Assembly (NCBI RefSeq): GCF_001646665.1 | Contig: NZ_LWBU01000110.1 | Location: forward strand, 103,368-161,959 | Source of the DNA: Streptomyces noursei | GTDB lineage: Bacteria; Actinomycetota; Actinomycetes; Streptomycetales; Streptomycetaceae | Direction: 5' to 3' | DNA length: 58,592 nt | Part shown: one piece after another, positions 36,923 through 45,755 of the stretch | How positions within the stretch are numbered: position 1 is the stretch's first letter | How the letters are laid out: each line of letters begins with the position of its first letter | Program-made: the position numbers and the translations under genes | Notes under the pieces: generated by a model | The model's input: only the letters and a program-made list of their open reading frames with translations | Told to the model about the DNA's origin: nothing | Database searches by the model: none

Positions 36923-39742
36923 ATGACAGAAGAACTCACACCCGCGGAAGCGTACGCAGCAGCCCGGCGCCGCGCCGCCGAGGAGGCGACCGCGCTCGCT
37001 CCCTTCCGCGCCCTGTACGACTTCGACCTGGACCCGTTCCAGATCGAGGCATGCCAGGCCCTCGAGGCCGGCAAGGGGGTACTCGTCGCGGCACCCACCG
37101 GCTCGGGCAAGACCATCGTCGGTGAGTTCGCCGTGCACCTCGCCCTCGAGCAGGGGCGCAAGTGCTTCTACACCACGCCCATCAAGGCCCTGTCCAACCA
37201 GAAGTACGCGGACCTCGTCAAGCGGTACGGGGCGGACAGGGTCGGCCTGCTGACCGGCGACAACAGCGTGAACTCCGAGGCGCCCGTGGTGGTCATGACC
37301 ACCGAGGTGCTCCGCAACATGCTGTACGCGGGCTCGCAGTCCCTCCGCGGCCTGGGCTATGTGGTGATGGACGAGGTGCACTACCTCTCGGACCGGTTCC
37401 GCGGAGCCGTCTGGGAGGAAGTGATCATCCACCTCCCCGATTCCGTGACCCTGGTGTCGCTCTCCGCGACCGTGTCCAACGCCGAGGAGTTCGGCGACTG
37501 GCTCGACACGGTCCGCGGCGACACCGAGGTGATCGTCTCCGAGAGCCGGCCCGTGCCGCTGTGGCAGCACGTCCTGGCCGGACGGCGGATCTACGACCTC
37601 TTCGAGGAGGAGACCGACCACGGCGGCCGCGGGTCCGGCCGGCGGGAGGTCAACCCCGACCTGGTGCGCCTCGCGCGCATGGAGAACTCCCGCCCCATGG
37701 GCGGCCGTGACCGGCGCCGCGGCCGCGAGGCCGACCGCGAGCGGGAGCGGCGGCAGCGGTCCCGCATCTGGACCCCCGGGCGGCCCGAGGTCATCGAGCG
37801 GCTGGACGCCGAGGGGCTGTTGCCCGCCATCACGTTCATCTTCAGCCGCGCGGGCTGCGAGGCCGCCGTACAGCAGTGCCTGTACGCCGGGCTGCGCCTG
37901 AACGACGAGGAGGGGCGCGCCCGCGTCCGGGAGATCGTCGAGGAGCGCACCGCCTCGATCCCCACCGAGGACCTGCACGTCCTCGGGTACTACGAGTGGC
38001 TGGAGGGCCTGGAGCGGGGCATCGCGGCCCACCACGCGGGCATGCTCCCGACCTTCAAGGAGGTCGTCGAGGAGCTGTTCGTACGCGGCCTGGTCAAGGC
38101 CGTGTTCGCCACCGAGACGCTGGCGCTCGGCATCAACATGCCCGCCCGCTCGGTGGTGCTGGAGAAGCTGGTGAAGTGGAACGGCGAGCAGCACGCCGAC
38201 ATCACCCCCGGCGAGTACACCCAGCTGACCGGGCGCGCCGGGCGGCGCGGCATCGACGTCGAGGGCCACGCGGTGGTGCTCTGGCAGCGCGGCATGGACC
38301 CCGGCCACCTCGCAGGGCTGGCCGGCACCCGTACGTACCCCCTGCGCTCCAGCTTCAAGCCGTCGTACAACATGGCGGTCAACCTGGTCGACCAGTTCGG
38401 ACGGCACCGGTCGCGCGAGCTGCTGGAGACCTCGTTCGCCCAGTTCCAGGCGGACCGGTCGGTGGTCGGCATCTCCCGCCAGGTGCAGCGCAACGAGGAG
38501 GGCCTCGACGGCTACCGGGAGGGCATGACGTGCCACCTCGGTGACTTCGAGGAGTACGCGCGGCTGCGCCGCGAGCTGAAGGACCGTGAGACGGAGCTGG
38601 CCAAGCAGGGTGCCGCACAGCGCCGGGTGGCCGCCGCCACCTCGCTGGAGCGGCTCAAGCCCGGTGACGTCATCCACGTGCCGACCGGCAAGTTCGCCGG
38701 ACTGGCGCTGGTGCTCGACCCCGGGCTGCCCGCGGGACGGGCCAACGGCCACCGGGGCTTCGAGCACCAGGACGGGCCGCGCCCGCTGGTGCTCACCGCC
38801 GAGAGGCAGGTCAAGCGGCTGGCGTCGATCGACTTCCCGGTGCCCGTCGAGCCGCTGGAGCGGATGCGCATCCCCAAGTCGTTCAACCCGCGCTCCCCGC
38901 AGTCGCGGCGCGACCTCGCCTCCGCGCTGCGCACCAAGGCCGGGCACATAGCGCCGGAACGGCACCGCAAGCAGCGCTCCGCGGCGGCCGACGACCGCGA
39001 GATCGCCCGCCTGCGGACCGCCCTGCGCGCGCACCCCTGCCACGGGTGCGACGAACGGGAGGACCACGCCCGGTGGGCCGAGCGGTACCACCGGTTGCAG
39101 CGCGACACACGCCAGTTGGAGCGGCGCATCGAGGGGCGTACGAACACCATCGCGCGTACCTTCGACCGGATCGTCGCCCTCCTGACGGAGATGGACTACC
39201 TGCGCGCCGACGAGGTCACCGAGCACGGCAAGCGGCTCGCCCGGCTGTACGGCGAACTGGACCTGCTGGCCAGCGAATGCCTGCGCGACGGCGTCTGGGA
39301 GGGGCTCAACCCGGCCGAACTCGCCGCGTGCGTCTCGGCGCTGGTCTACGAGTCCCGGCAGGCCGACGACGCGGTCGCGCCCAAGCTGCCCTCCGGCCGG
39401 GCCAAGGCCGCGCTCGGCGAGATGGTGCGGATCTGGGGCCGACTGGACGCCCTGGAGGAGGAGTTCCGCATCAACCAGGCGGAGGGAGTCGGTCAGCGCG
39501 AACCGGACCTCGGATTCGCCTGGGCCGCCTACCAGTGGGCCTCGGACAAGGGCCTCGACGAGGTGCTGCGCGAGGCCGAGATGCCGGCGGGCGACTTCGT
39601 CCGCTGGTGCAAGCAGGTGATCGACGTCCTCGGGCAGATCGCGGCGGCCGCGCCGCGGGAGAACAGCACGGTCGCGAAGAACGCCCGCAAGGCGGTCGAC
39701 GCGCTGCTGCGCGGCGTCGTCGCCTACAGCTCCGTGGGCTGA
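36923..39742 (+). CDS. helY: Ski2-like DEAD/DEAH-box RNA helicase (HelY type)
   Basis: A 939-residue superfamily-2 helicase. Motif I APTGSGKT is near residue 57, Ia TTPIKALSNQ near 85, II DEVH near 150, III SLSATVSN near 180, and V/VI FATETLALGINMPARS and QLTGRAGRRGID near 400-440. The C-terminal DSHCT-type domain is present (MDYLRADEVTEHGKRLARLY, CVSALVYESRQ). An Arg/Glu-rich insertion sits near 255-285. It is related to mycobacterial HelY and probably acts in RNA turnover or remodelling. The upstream 36890 start lacks support. The stop codon overlaps the convergent ADP-ribosylglycohydrolase gene by 19 bases. Confidence 0.9.
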   Translation: MTEELTPAEAYAAARRRAAEEATALAPFRALYDFDLDPFQIEACQALEAGKGVLVAAPTGSGKTIVGEFAVHLALEQGRKCFYTTPIKALSNQKYADLVKRYGADRVGLLTGDNSVNSEAPVVVMTTEVLRNMLYAGSQSLRGLGYVVMDEVHYLSDRFRGAVWEEVIIHLPDSVTLVSLSATVSNAEEFGDWLDTVRGDTEVIVSESRPVPLWQHVLAGRRIYDLFEEETDHGGRGSGRREVNPDLVRLARMENSRPMGGRDRRRGREADRERERRQRSRIWTPGRPEVIERLDAEGLLPAITFIFSRAGCEAAVQQCLYAGLRLNDEEGRARVREIVEERTASIPTEDLHVLGYYEWLEGLERGIAAHHAGMLPTFKEVVEELFVRGLVKAVFATETLALGINMPARSVVLEKLVKWNGEQHADITPGEYTQLTGRAGRRGIDVEGHAVVLWQRGMDPGHLAGLAGTRTYPLRSSFKPSYNMAVNLVDQFGRHRSRELLETSFAQFQADRSVVGISRQVQRNEEGLDGYREGMTCHLGDFEEYARLRRELKDRETELAKQGAAQRRVAAATSLERLKPGDVIHVPTGKFAGLALVLDPGLPAGRANGHRGFEHQDGPRPLVLTAERQVKRLASIDFPVPVEPLERMRIPKSFNPRSPQSRRDLASALRTKAGHIAPERHRKQRSAAADDREIARLRTALRAHPCHGCDEREDHARWAERYHRLQRDTRQLERRIEGRTNTIARTFDRIVALLTEMDYLRADEVTEHGKRLARLYGELDLLASECLRDGVWEGLNPAELAACVSALVYESRQADDAVAPKLPSGRAKAALGEMVRIWGRLDALEEEFRINQAEGVGQREPDLGFAWAAYQWASDKGLDEVLREAEMPAGDFVRWCKQVIDVLGQIAAAAPRENSTVAKNARKAVDALLRGVVAYSSVG

Positions 39743-40746
39743 CCGCCCGTCGCCGTACCCGTCGAGGGCCCGTCCGGTCGTCCGGGCGGGCCCTCGGCGC
39801 GTCGGTGCGCGGGACCCGCCGCGAGCGCCTCCGCCAGCGCGACCAGGTCCGGCGCGCGCAGCACCCGGTCGCCGTGACCCGGCAGCGGTACGTGCAGGGG
39901 CGCCGTCCAGCGGGCCGGAATCGCCTCGTCCCCGTACACCGCGCCCGCCAGCGTCCCGGTGACGGCCGCGACGGTGTCGGTGTCGCCGCCCAGGTCGACG
40001 GCGGCGGCCAGCGCGGTCTCGAACGTGCCGGTCGTCCGCAGCGCCCAGAGGGCCGAGCCCAGGCACGGCCACACCGCCCCGTTGAACTCCGTGGCCAGGT
40101 CCGGGTGCCAGTCCGGCGCCAGGACGGTGGCCCACCGCTCCCGGTGGTCCGCGTGGACGGCGGCGAGGACGTCCGGCACCGCCGCCGTCGGTTCGGCACC
40201 GTCCAGGGCGACCCGCACCAGCTCGTGCAGGACCGCCGTGCCCTCCCACGCCGCCCGGTCGCCGTGCGTGAGCGCCGCGAGCCGTCGGGCCGCCTCCATG
40301 GTGCCGGCGCGGCCGGCGCCCGCGAAGTACACCGCGGACGTGGCCGCCCGCATCAGTGACCCGTTGCCCGCCGCCCGCCCGGTCAGCTGGAAATGGAGCG
40401 GCGCCGCGAGGTCCCACGGGTGGCCGCCCGTCAGCACCTCCTCGGTCTGCAGGCCGATGTCCTTCGGCTCGCCCGCCGCCCACCGCCGGAACCGGTCGAA
40501 GACGTCCGGCAGGTCGAGCCCGCCGCGTTCCAGCAGGGACTCCCCGACGAGGACGGCCATCTGCGTGTCGTCCGTGGCCTCGCCGGGGTCCCAGCCGCCT
40601 CCGCCGCACATCAGGCCGGCGCCGTCGGGGAAGCGGGCGGAGTACGCCCCCGGCGGGCCGAACTCGAAGGGGGCGCCGAGCGCGTCGCCGACGGCGGAGC
40701 CCAGGACGGTTCCGGCGACGCGGCCGGAGCGGGACAGGGGTGACAT
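39724..40746 (-). CDS. ADP-ribosylglycohydrolase family protein
   Basis: A 340-residue protein of the ADP-ribosyl-glycohydrolase (DraG/ARH) fold. The dinuclear Mg2+ ligands are visible: GSAVGDALGAPFEF, the Thr-Asp-Asp-Thr motif in GEATDDTQMAVLV, and GGDTDTVAAVTGTLAGAVYG near residue 250. The usual function is removal of ADP-ribose from proteins or small molecules; the substrate here is unknown. It is the third gene of a minus-strand run, four bases after the ABA4-like gene. It also has a TACGCT hexamer six bases before its ATG, so an internal leaderless promoter is possible. Confidence 0.9.
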   Translation of the reverse strand: MSPLSRSGRVAGTVLGSAVGDALGAPFEFGPPGAYSARFPDGAGLMCGGGGWDPGEATDDTQMAVLVGESLLERGGLDLPDVFDRFRRWAAGEPKDIGLQTEEVLTGGHPWDLAAPLHFQLTGRAAGNGSLMRAATSAVYFAGAGRAGTMEAARRLAALTHGDRAAWEGTAVLHELVRVALDGAEPTAAVPDVLAAVHADHRERWATVLAPDWHPDLATEFNGAVWPCLGSALWALRTTGTFETALAAAVDLGGDTDTVAAVTGTLAGAVYGDEAIPARWTAPLHVPLPGHGDRVLRAPDLVALAEALAAGPAHRRAEGPPGRPDGPSTGTATGGQPTEL

Positions 40747-40750
40747 GCCG

Positions 40751-41212
40751 TCAGCGTAGGCGGGAGTGCCCGGCGGTGGTCGGGGCGGGGGCGGGGCTGG
40801 TCCTCCTGGCCGTGCGCACCGCCAGGAAGAGCAGCATGCCGATGGGGGACAGGAGGATGGTCAGGACCAGCAGCGGTCCGGTCACCAGGGGGTGGAGACC
40901 CAGGCGGCGGGCCTCCAGGTAGATCCACTGGCCGATCAGCAGGTCCCAGGCGATGACCTGGGCCCAGATCGCCCCGGCTCCGTCGGCGAGGGCCACCAGG
41001 GCGCGGAAGGTCTCCAGGTCCGGTTCGCGTACGGCGGCCCACAGGTCGGGGAACACCGGTGCGGCCAGGCCCAGGTAGACCAGCAGGATGGGGACGACGG
41101 TGAGGGGCGAGGCCGCGATCCGTGACGTCCAGGACCAGTTCGGCGCCAGGATCATCAACAGCCAGACCGGTGCGGCCAGGTAGAAGGAGAGCTCGAAGAG
41201 GAAGACGGTCAT
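40751..41212 (-). CDS. ABA4-like (DUF4281) membrane protein
   Basis: A 153-residue membrane protein with four hydrophobic helices (FELSFYLAAPVWLLMILAPN, SPLTVVPILLVYLGLAAPVF, WAQVIAWDLLIGQWIYLEAR, LLVLTILLSPIGMLLFLAVR). The pattern W.LMI..P.W and the DLLIGQWIYLEARR signature match the ABA4-like family, named after a plant neoxanthin-biosynthesis protein. The bacterial function is not known. The ATG overlaps the previous gene's stop codon as ATGA, which indicates translational coupling. Confidence 0.82.
   Translation of the reverse strand: MTVFLFELSFYLAAPVWLLMILAPNWSWTSRIAASPLTVVPILLVYLGLAAPVFPDLWAAVREPDLETFRALVALADGAGAIWAQVIAWDLLIGQWIYLEARRLGLHPLVTGPLLVLTILLSPIGMLLFLAVRTARRTSPAPAPTTAGHSRLR
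40753..40758 (-). promoter_or_regulatory. -10 hexamer TACGCT, leaderless ADP-ribosylglycohydrolase
   Basis: On the minus strand TACGCT is followed by six bases and ATG. It lies within the final codons of the ABA4-like gene. Confidence 0.4.
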
Positions 41213-42225
41213 GCCGCGTGCTCCGGTTCTGTGGAGGGGTGTGCGGAGGCCGGGACGGGGGAGGCGCCGTGCCTGGAAGGACCGGACCGGGAGGTGTCGT
41301 GCCCGGTGCGGCCGCGCCCGCGCAGTACCGCCCATGTCGCCACCGCGGTGCCGAGGAGCACGAGTGACGCCGCGCCGAGCGTCGCGCCGTCCGGGTGGAT
41401 CAGCGGCTGGCCGCGCAGCGCCTGCCAGGTGAGCAGGGCCAGCACCGCCGCGTACGCCGAGGCCGACACGAGCACCAGGCGGAGCCGGACCCGCTCGTCG
41501 CGCAGCGGGGCGAAGCGCGGCGCCAGGCCGAGGAGCACCAGGGCCACCAGCGGGAGCAGTTGGAGGGCGTGCATGCCGACGAAGTGCGGGATCCGCAGGT
41601 CGCCGCCGGTCGTCGACCAGCCGGTGAGCGGCATGCCGGGTCCGCCGTCCGGCGCTCCGACGGTGTGCGCGCCGACGGTCCGGGAGACGCCGCGCTCCTG
41701 ACCGGGTTGCGGTTGCGTCATCAGGAAGCCGATGCCGGTGCCGGCGAGCGTGAGAGCCGTGCTGAGCCTGATGGCCCAGGTGGACGCCCGGTCGGCGAGC
41801 GGGGCGCGGAAGAGCAGGACGGCGAGGACGAGCGTCGCCGTCCACAGGATCACGATGGTCGCCCCCATGAGGTCGAACAGGGCGGCGTCGAAGGGCGTTT
41901 CCTGGTTGAAGTGGCTGCGCTTGCCCCGGACGGCCTGGCCCGTGATCACGACCATCTCGATCGCGCTCGTCGCCACGACGACGGTCCCCGCCCACCAGCC
42001 CGCTCGCCGTAAGCGCGGGAGCAGGGAGAGCATCCACGCCAGCGACAGGGAGAAGGCGACGAACGAGACCGAGAACTTCAGCGGCTTGGACCAGTTCGGC
42101 GCACCCGCGACGACCCGGTCGTCGACCACCAGACCGGTCGCGGAGACGAGGGCGAGGACCGCCATCGCCCCGGCGAAGACCGTCAGGGGCCGGTGGAGGC
42201 CGGCGAGCCGGCGGTGAACGGACAT
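41209..42225 (-). CDS. multi-span membrane protein of unknown function
   Basis: A 338-residue protein with seven or eight hydrophobic helices (MAVLALVSATGLVVD, LKFSVSFVAFSLSLAWML, GTVVVATSAIEMVVITGQAV, ATIVILWTATLVLAVLLF, ALQLLPLVALVLLGLAPRF). A conserved-looking KPLKFSVSF segment and IEMVVITGQAVRGKRSHFN loop suggest ligand or cofactor contact. The C-terminus is a Ser/Pro/His tail. The ATG follows GAGGGGG. It is the first gene of a three-gene operon (with the ABA4-like protein and the ADP-ribosylglycohydrolase), divergent from a MerR regulator. Confidence 0.8.
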   Translation of the reverse strand: MSVHRRLAGLHRPLTVFAGAMAVLALVSATGLVVDDRVVAGAPNWSKPLKFSVSFVAFSLSLAWMLSLLPRLRRAGWWAGTVVVATSAIEMVVITGQAVRGKRSHFNQETPFDAALFDLMGATIVILWTATLVLAVLLFRAPLADRASTWAIRLSTALTLAGTGIGFLMTQPQPGQERGVSRTVGAHTVGAPDGGPGMPLTGWSTTGGDLRIPHFVGMHALQLLPLVALVLLGLAPRFAPLRDERVRLRLVLVSASAYAAVLALLTWQALRGQPLIHPDGATLGAASLVLLGTAVATWAVLRGRGRTGHDTSRSGPSRHGASPVPASAHPSTEPEHAA

Positions 42226-42264
42226 GGAGCAGCATCCCCCTCGGTGGACTGGATGGAGTGCAAT

Positions 42265-42300
42265 GGATAGTGGCACTCACCACTATCCGGTAGTGGGACT
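42265..42300. promoter_or_regulatory. operator-like repeats between the MerR gene and the membrane operon
   Basis: GGATAGTGG (42265-42273) and CCACTATCC (42280-42288) are perfect 9-bp arms around CACTCA. A second, weaker pair (GTAGTGGGACTATC) follows immediately. It is 40 bases from the membrane gene start and 65-80 from the regulator start, a natural site for control of both genes by the MerR protein. Confidence 0.7.
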
Positions 42301-42364
42301 ATCTATGATGGGCGGCGAGTTGGCAAGGCCGGACGTTGACGAGGGCGAAGAGGGTGAGCACGGC

Positions 42365-43084
42365 GTGCGCATCGGCGAGTTGAGCCGCAGGACCGGGGTG
42401 TCGGTGCCGACGATCAAGTACTACGTACGGGAGGGGCTCCTCCCGGCGGGGCGGCTGAGCAGCCCGAACCAGGCCAGCTACGACGCGTCGCACGAGCGCA
42501 GGCTGCGGCTGGTGCGCGCGCTCCTGGACGTCGGCGGCCTCTCGGTCGCGGCGATCCGGGAGGTGCTCGACGCGGTGGACGACACCGAGAGGCCGGTGCA
42601 CAAGGTGCTGGGGGAGGCGGCCGACCGCCTCGCCGCCCGCCACGTCGGCGAGCCCGACGCCGCCCTGGACGCGGCCCGTGCCGCGGTGGCGGATCTCGTG
42701 GAGAGGCGCGGCTGGCGGGTGAACGTCAAGAGCCCGCAGGCCGAGGCCCTGGCGGGCGCCCTCGCGGCGCTCGAACGGGTGGGGCACGGCACGTTCGTGG
42801 AGCTGCTGGACGACTACGCGGATGCCGCGGAGAAGGTCGCCGGCGTCGACCTCGCCTACGCGGCGCGCAGCGCCAGGCGCGAGGGCCTGGTCGAGAGCGC
42901 GGTGGTCGGGACCGTACTGGGCGACGCCCTGTTGACGGCCCTGCGCCGGCTCGCCCACGTTGACGCCTCGGCCCGGGCGTACGGGGACGGTGGCCCGGAG
43001 GGGCCAGTGGCGCGTGAGGCGAGTGGTGAGCCGGGCGCGCCTGACGGGGAGGGCCGGGGCTCCGGCCCGGACGCCGCGGCCTGA
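42365..43084 (+). CDS. MerR-family transcriptional regulator
   Basis: A 239-residue regulator. The N-terminal MerR domain begins VRIGELSRRTGVSVPTIKYY and includes EGLLPAGRLSSPNQASYD and LLDVGGLSVAAIREVLDAVD. The C-terminal ~150 residues are helical, Ala- and Glu-rich, without the cysteine pattern of metal-sensing MerR proteins, so the effector is probably organic. The GTG at 42365 follows GAGGGTGAG and gives the canonical MerR start; ATGs at 42305 and 42308 would add an acidic extension. It is divergent from the membrane/ADP-ribosylglycohydrolase operon. Confidence 0.85.
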   Translation: MRIGELSRRTGVSVPTIKYYVREGLLPAGRLSSPNQASYDASHERRLRLVRALLDVGGLSVAAIREVLDAVDDTERPVHKVLGEAADRLAARHVGEPDAALDAARAAVADLVERRGWRVNVKSPQAEALAGALAALERVGHGTFVELLDDYADAAEKVAGVDLAYAARSARREGLVESAVVGTVLGDALLTALRRLAHVDASARAYGDGGPEGPVAREASGEPGAPDGEGRGSGPDAAA

Positions 43085-43793
43085 CCGGCGGCCGACCGCC
43101 GGTACGGCCACGGGTGCGGGCGCTCAGGTGCGGGCTTCGCGGGGCGCGGCCGTGCGCGCGGTGGCGGTATTGGGCCGGGACGTCCGGCGGCTGCCCGGTC
43201 GCACGAAGCGCTCGGGTGCCCGGCGGTGCGGTGCTGTGGGCTGTACGGAACGGGCCGGCTCCCCGGCATGGGCCGGGAACGGTCGGCGACGGGGCGCGCA
43301 CCGGTGGAGGCGCGTGCGGCGGACACGCGGCGGACATGCGGCCGACGAGGCGCGGGACGCCCGCCGGTTGGCCGACCGACGCCTGGGGCGCCCTGTCGCG
43401 CGATGGCGGGGGCGTGCGGGCGGTCGCCGGCCCTCGCGGAGGGAACCCTCGACCGGTGGTCGGGGTGCGGTGTCGTGGAGGCGTACGGGCCGCCAGCCGC
43501 GGCGTGGCGGCCGGCGGCGCCCTGAGTGCGGGCCGGTCGCCTGCCCCGCCGCCGGGGGAGTCGCGTGACCGGTGGTCGGGGTGCGTCCCGGGGGCACAGC
43601 GCCGGCCGCCCGGCAGGGGCCGGGACGCCCGGCGGCTGCCCGGTGCGGACCGGGGCGGTCGGGGCCGCCAGGGCGCGTACCGGGGCGTCGGCCGCCCGGC
43701 GCGCCGGGGCGGGGCCGCCCGGTATGGGCGGGGCGCTCGGGGGAGGGCGGCGCGGGCCGCCCCGGCCGTGGGGCGGGGCGTGCCCGTGCGCGG
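43085..43793. other. 709-bp non-coding GC-rich region with direct repeats
   Basis: No gene with plausible start, codon pattern or homology in any frame; the long open frames are high-GC shadows. It carries two sets of direct repeats: GACCGGTGGTCGGGGTGCG at 43451-43469 and 43567-43585 (exact, 19 bp), and CCGGGACG(T/C)CCGGCGGCTG... at 43175-43199 and 43620-43644 (24 of 25). It may be a decayed gene or an expanded spacer. Confidence 0.6.
43175..43644. repeat. paired direct repeats in the 43.1-43.8 kb spacer
   Basis: A 25-bp unit at 43175-43199 recurs at 43620-43644 with one mismatch, and a 19-bp unit at 43451-43469 recurs exactly at 43567-43585. The nested, same-orientation arrangement suggests local duplication. 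Confidence 0.65.
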
Positions 43794-44645
43794 TCAGGCG
43801 GCGGCCGGGGGGTCCTCCTGCTCGCGCTCCACCTGCTCGTTCCAGTCGCGCTTGATCGCCCGCCAGTCCTCGTCCGTCTTGCCCAGGCGCCAGTAGCCCG
43901 AGATGGAGAGGCGCTCGCGCGGGACCTGCCGCTCCAGGCGCAGGTGCCGGCGCAGGTCCTTCACGAAGCCCGCCTCGCCGTGGACGAACGCGTGCACGTC
44001 GCCCGGCGGGAAGTCCAGGCCCTCGACCGCCGCCAGCAGCGCCTCGCCGACTGCGCGGCCGCCGCGGTGGAGCCACCGGACCTCCACGCCCGGCGGGACG
44101 GCGACCTTCTGCTCGTCGTCCGGGGACTCGACCTCGATCAGGGCGTGCCCCACGGCGTCCTCCGGCAGCCGCTCCAGCGACGCGGCGATCGCCGGCAGCG
44201 CGCTCTCGTCGCCCACCAGCAGGTGCCACGCCGCGGCCGGGTCCGGCGCGTACCCACCGCCCGGTCCCAGGAACCGCACCGTGTCACCCACCCGGGCCCG
44301 GGCCGCCCACGGGCCGGCCAGCCCCTCGTCGCCGTGGACGACGAAGTCGACCGTCAGCTCCCGCTGGGCGGCGTCCCACGCCCGTACCGTGTACGTCCGC
44401 GTGGTGGGCCACTGCTCGCGCGGGAACTCCTCGCGGATCCGCGCCATGTCGAACGGCTCCGGGTAGGTCACGCCCGGCGCCCCGAAGAGCAGCTTGATGT
44501 AGTGGTCGGTGAACTCGTCCGCGGCGAACCCGTCCAGCCCGTCGCCGCCGAGGACGACGCGCACCATGTGCGGCGTGAGCCGCTCGGTGCGCACGACACC
44601 CGCCTCTCGCGCCTTCGGTGCCTTGCGAGCCGGCTGTTCCGCCAC
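43794..44645 (-). CDS. siderophore-interacting protein (FAD-dependent ferric reductase)
   Basis: A 283-residue member of the SIP/ViuB family, which reduces ferric-siderophore complexes in the cytoplasm to release iron. The FAD-binding motif RTYTVRAWD lies near residue 85. The second domain has FLGPGGGYAPD, WHLLVGDESALPAIAASLER (NAD(P)H site) and HAFVHGEAGFVKDLRRHL. The C-terminal lobe with SISGYWRLGKTDEDWRAIKR is typical of Streptomyces SIPs. GTG start with GGGAG upstream. A canonical iron box 26 bases before the start indicates repression by an IdeR/DmdR-type regulator. Confidence 0.93.
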   Translation of the reverse strand: MAEQPARKAPKAREAGVVRTERLTPHMVRVVLGGDGLDGFAADEFTDHYIKLLFGAPGVTYPEPFDMARIREEFPREQWPTTRTYTVRAWDAAQRELTVDFVVHGDEGLAGPWAARARVGDTVRFLGPGGGYAPDPAAAWHLLVGDESALPAIAASLERLPEDAVGHALIEVESPDDEQKVAVPPGVEVRWLHRGGRAVGEALLAAVEGLDFPPGDVHAFVHGEAGFVKDLRRHLRLERQVPRERLSISGYWRLGKTDEDWRAIKRDWNEQVEREQEDPPAAA

Positions 44646-44670
44646 GGTGGTCTCCCCGGGAGTGTGGTTG

Positions 44671-44686
44671 CTTAGGCTTACCTAAG
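44671..44686. promoter_or_regulatory. iron box (IdeR/DmdR operator) before the SIP gene
   Basis: CTTAGGCTTACCTAAG is a palindrome with arms CTTAGG/CCTAAG and closely matches the actinobacterial iron-box consensus TTAGGTTAGGCTAACCTAA. It lies in the 49-base gap before the SIP gene. An AT-rich GTTAACA stretch follows. Confidence 0.85.
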
Positions 44687-44694
44687 TTAACACT

Positions 44695-45627
44695 TCAGTT
44701 CCGGAGCGTCGCGAGGAGCCGGTCGAGCGACCCGCCCAGCCCCCAGCGCGCCGCCAGCGCCTCCAGCCCGGCCGGGTCCCGCGGCTCCGACGGCAGCGCC
44801 GGGTCGTGCTCCGGCAGCGGTACGTCCCCGGCGACCCGTACCACCTTCGGCGCGACCGCCACGTACTCCCGTGCCTCGTCCAGCCGCCGGCGCTGCGCGG
44901 GCGTCAGCCCGGACGCCGGATCGTCCACCGCCGCCATGATCCCGGCCAGGTCGCCGTACGTGTCGAGCAGCTTGGCCGCCGTCTTCTCCCCGATGCCCGG
45001 CACGCCCGGGAGCCCGTCGCTCGGGTCTCCGCGCAGCAGCGCCAGGTCCGCGTAACCCGGCCCGTCCACGCCGTACTTCCCGCGCAGCCACGCCTCGTCC
45101 GTCACCTGGAGCGTGCCGACGCCCTTGAGCGGATAGAGCACCCGGACGCCCCGGGCGTCGTCCACCAGCTGGTACAGGTCCCGGTCGCCGGTCACGATGT
45201 CCACCGGGCCCGCCGCCCGCCCCGTCAGCGTCCCGATGACGTCGTCCGCCTCGTACCCGGCGACGCCGACCCGGGCGATGCCCAGCGCGTCGAGCACCGC
45301 CTCGATCACCGGCACCTGGGGCGACAGTGTGTCGGGGACCTCCTCCTCGTCCGGCCCGGCCTCCGTCTCCACCGCGACCCGGTGCGCCTTGTACGACGGG
45401 ATCAGCCCGACCCGCCACGCCGGCCGCCAGTCGGCGTCCATGCAGGCCACCAGGTCGTCCGGGCGACGGTCCTGCACCAGCCGGGCGATGAAGTCCAGCA
45501 GCCCGCGCACGGCGTTCACCGGCGTGCCGTCCGGGGCCTTCACGGAGTCGGGGACCCCGTAGTAGGCGCGGAAGTAGAGGGAGGCGGTGTCGAGGAGCAT
45601 CAGGCGTCGCGTCACATCCCCGATCAT
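44695..45627 (-). CDS. 5'-3' exonuclease (FEN/PolA N-terminal type)
   Basis: A 310-residue stand-alone flap/5' nuclease. The N-terminal metal-binding acidic residues are visible (MLLDTASLYFRAYYG, VACMDADWRPAWR, GYEADDVIGTLTG, DIVTGDRDLYQLV), and the helix-hairpin-helix motif GVPGIGEKTAAKLLDTYGDL is near residue 205. No polymerase domain is present. It probably handles RNA-primer or damaged-DNA flaps alongside PolI. ATG 45627 (GGTGGGG upstream) is preferred; a GTG at 45615 is an alternative. Confidence 0.9.
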   Translation of the reverse strand: MIGDVTRRLMLLDTASLYFRAYYGVPDSVKAPDGTPVNAVRGLLDFIARLVQDRRPDDLVACMDADWRPAWRVGLIPSYKAHRVAVETEAGPDEEEVPDTLSPQVPVIEAVLDALGIARVGVAGYEADDVIGTLTGRAAGPVDIVTGDRDLYQLVDDARGVRVLYPLKGVGTLQVTDEAWLRGKYGVDGPGYADLALLRGDPSDGLPGVPGIGEKTAAKLLDTYGDLAGIMAAVDDPASGLTPAQRRRLDEAREYVAVAPKVVRVAGDVPLPEHDPALPSEPRDPAGLEALAARWGLGGSLDRLLATLRN

Positions 45628-45755
45628 GCCGCACCCCACCGACAGCGGGTGTCCGGCGCCCGGCGGCGCCCCGCGGTCCTCGCCTTTCCCCCCGTTGCGC
45701 TACTCGGTGGTACCGCCCCTGCGTAAGGTGGTCGCAGAGGGAGGGAGCCGAGAAG

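Noticed and set aside
36893..40609. 1238-codon minus-strand frame antisense to the helicase
   Set aside because: Shadow frame with no domain; the helicase motifs on the plus strand are complete.
43085..43793. Several 100-260 codon frames in the repeat-rich spacer
   Set aside because: Arg/Gly/Pro-only composition in all frames, overlapping one another, none with a domain or start signal.
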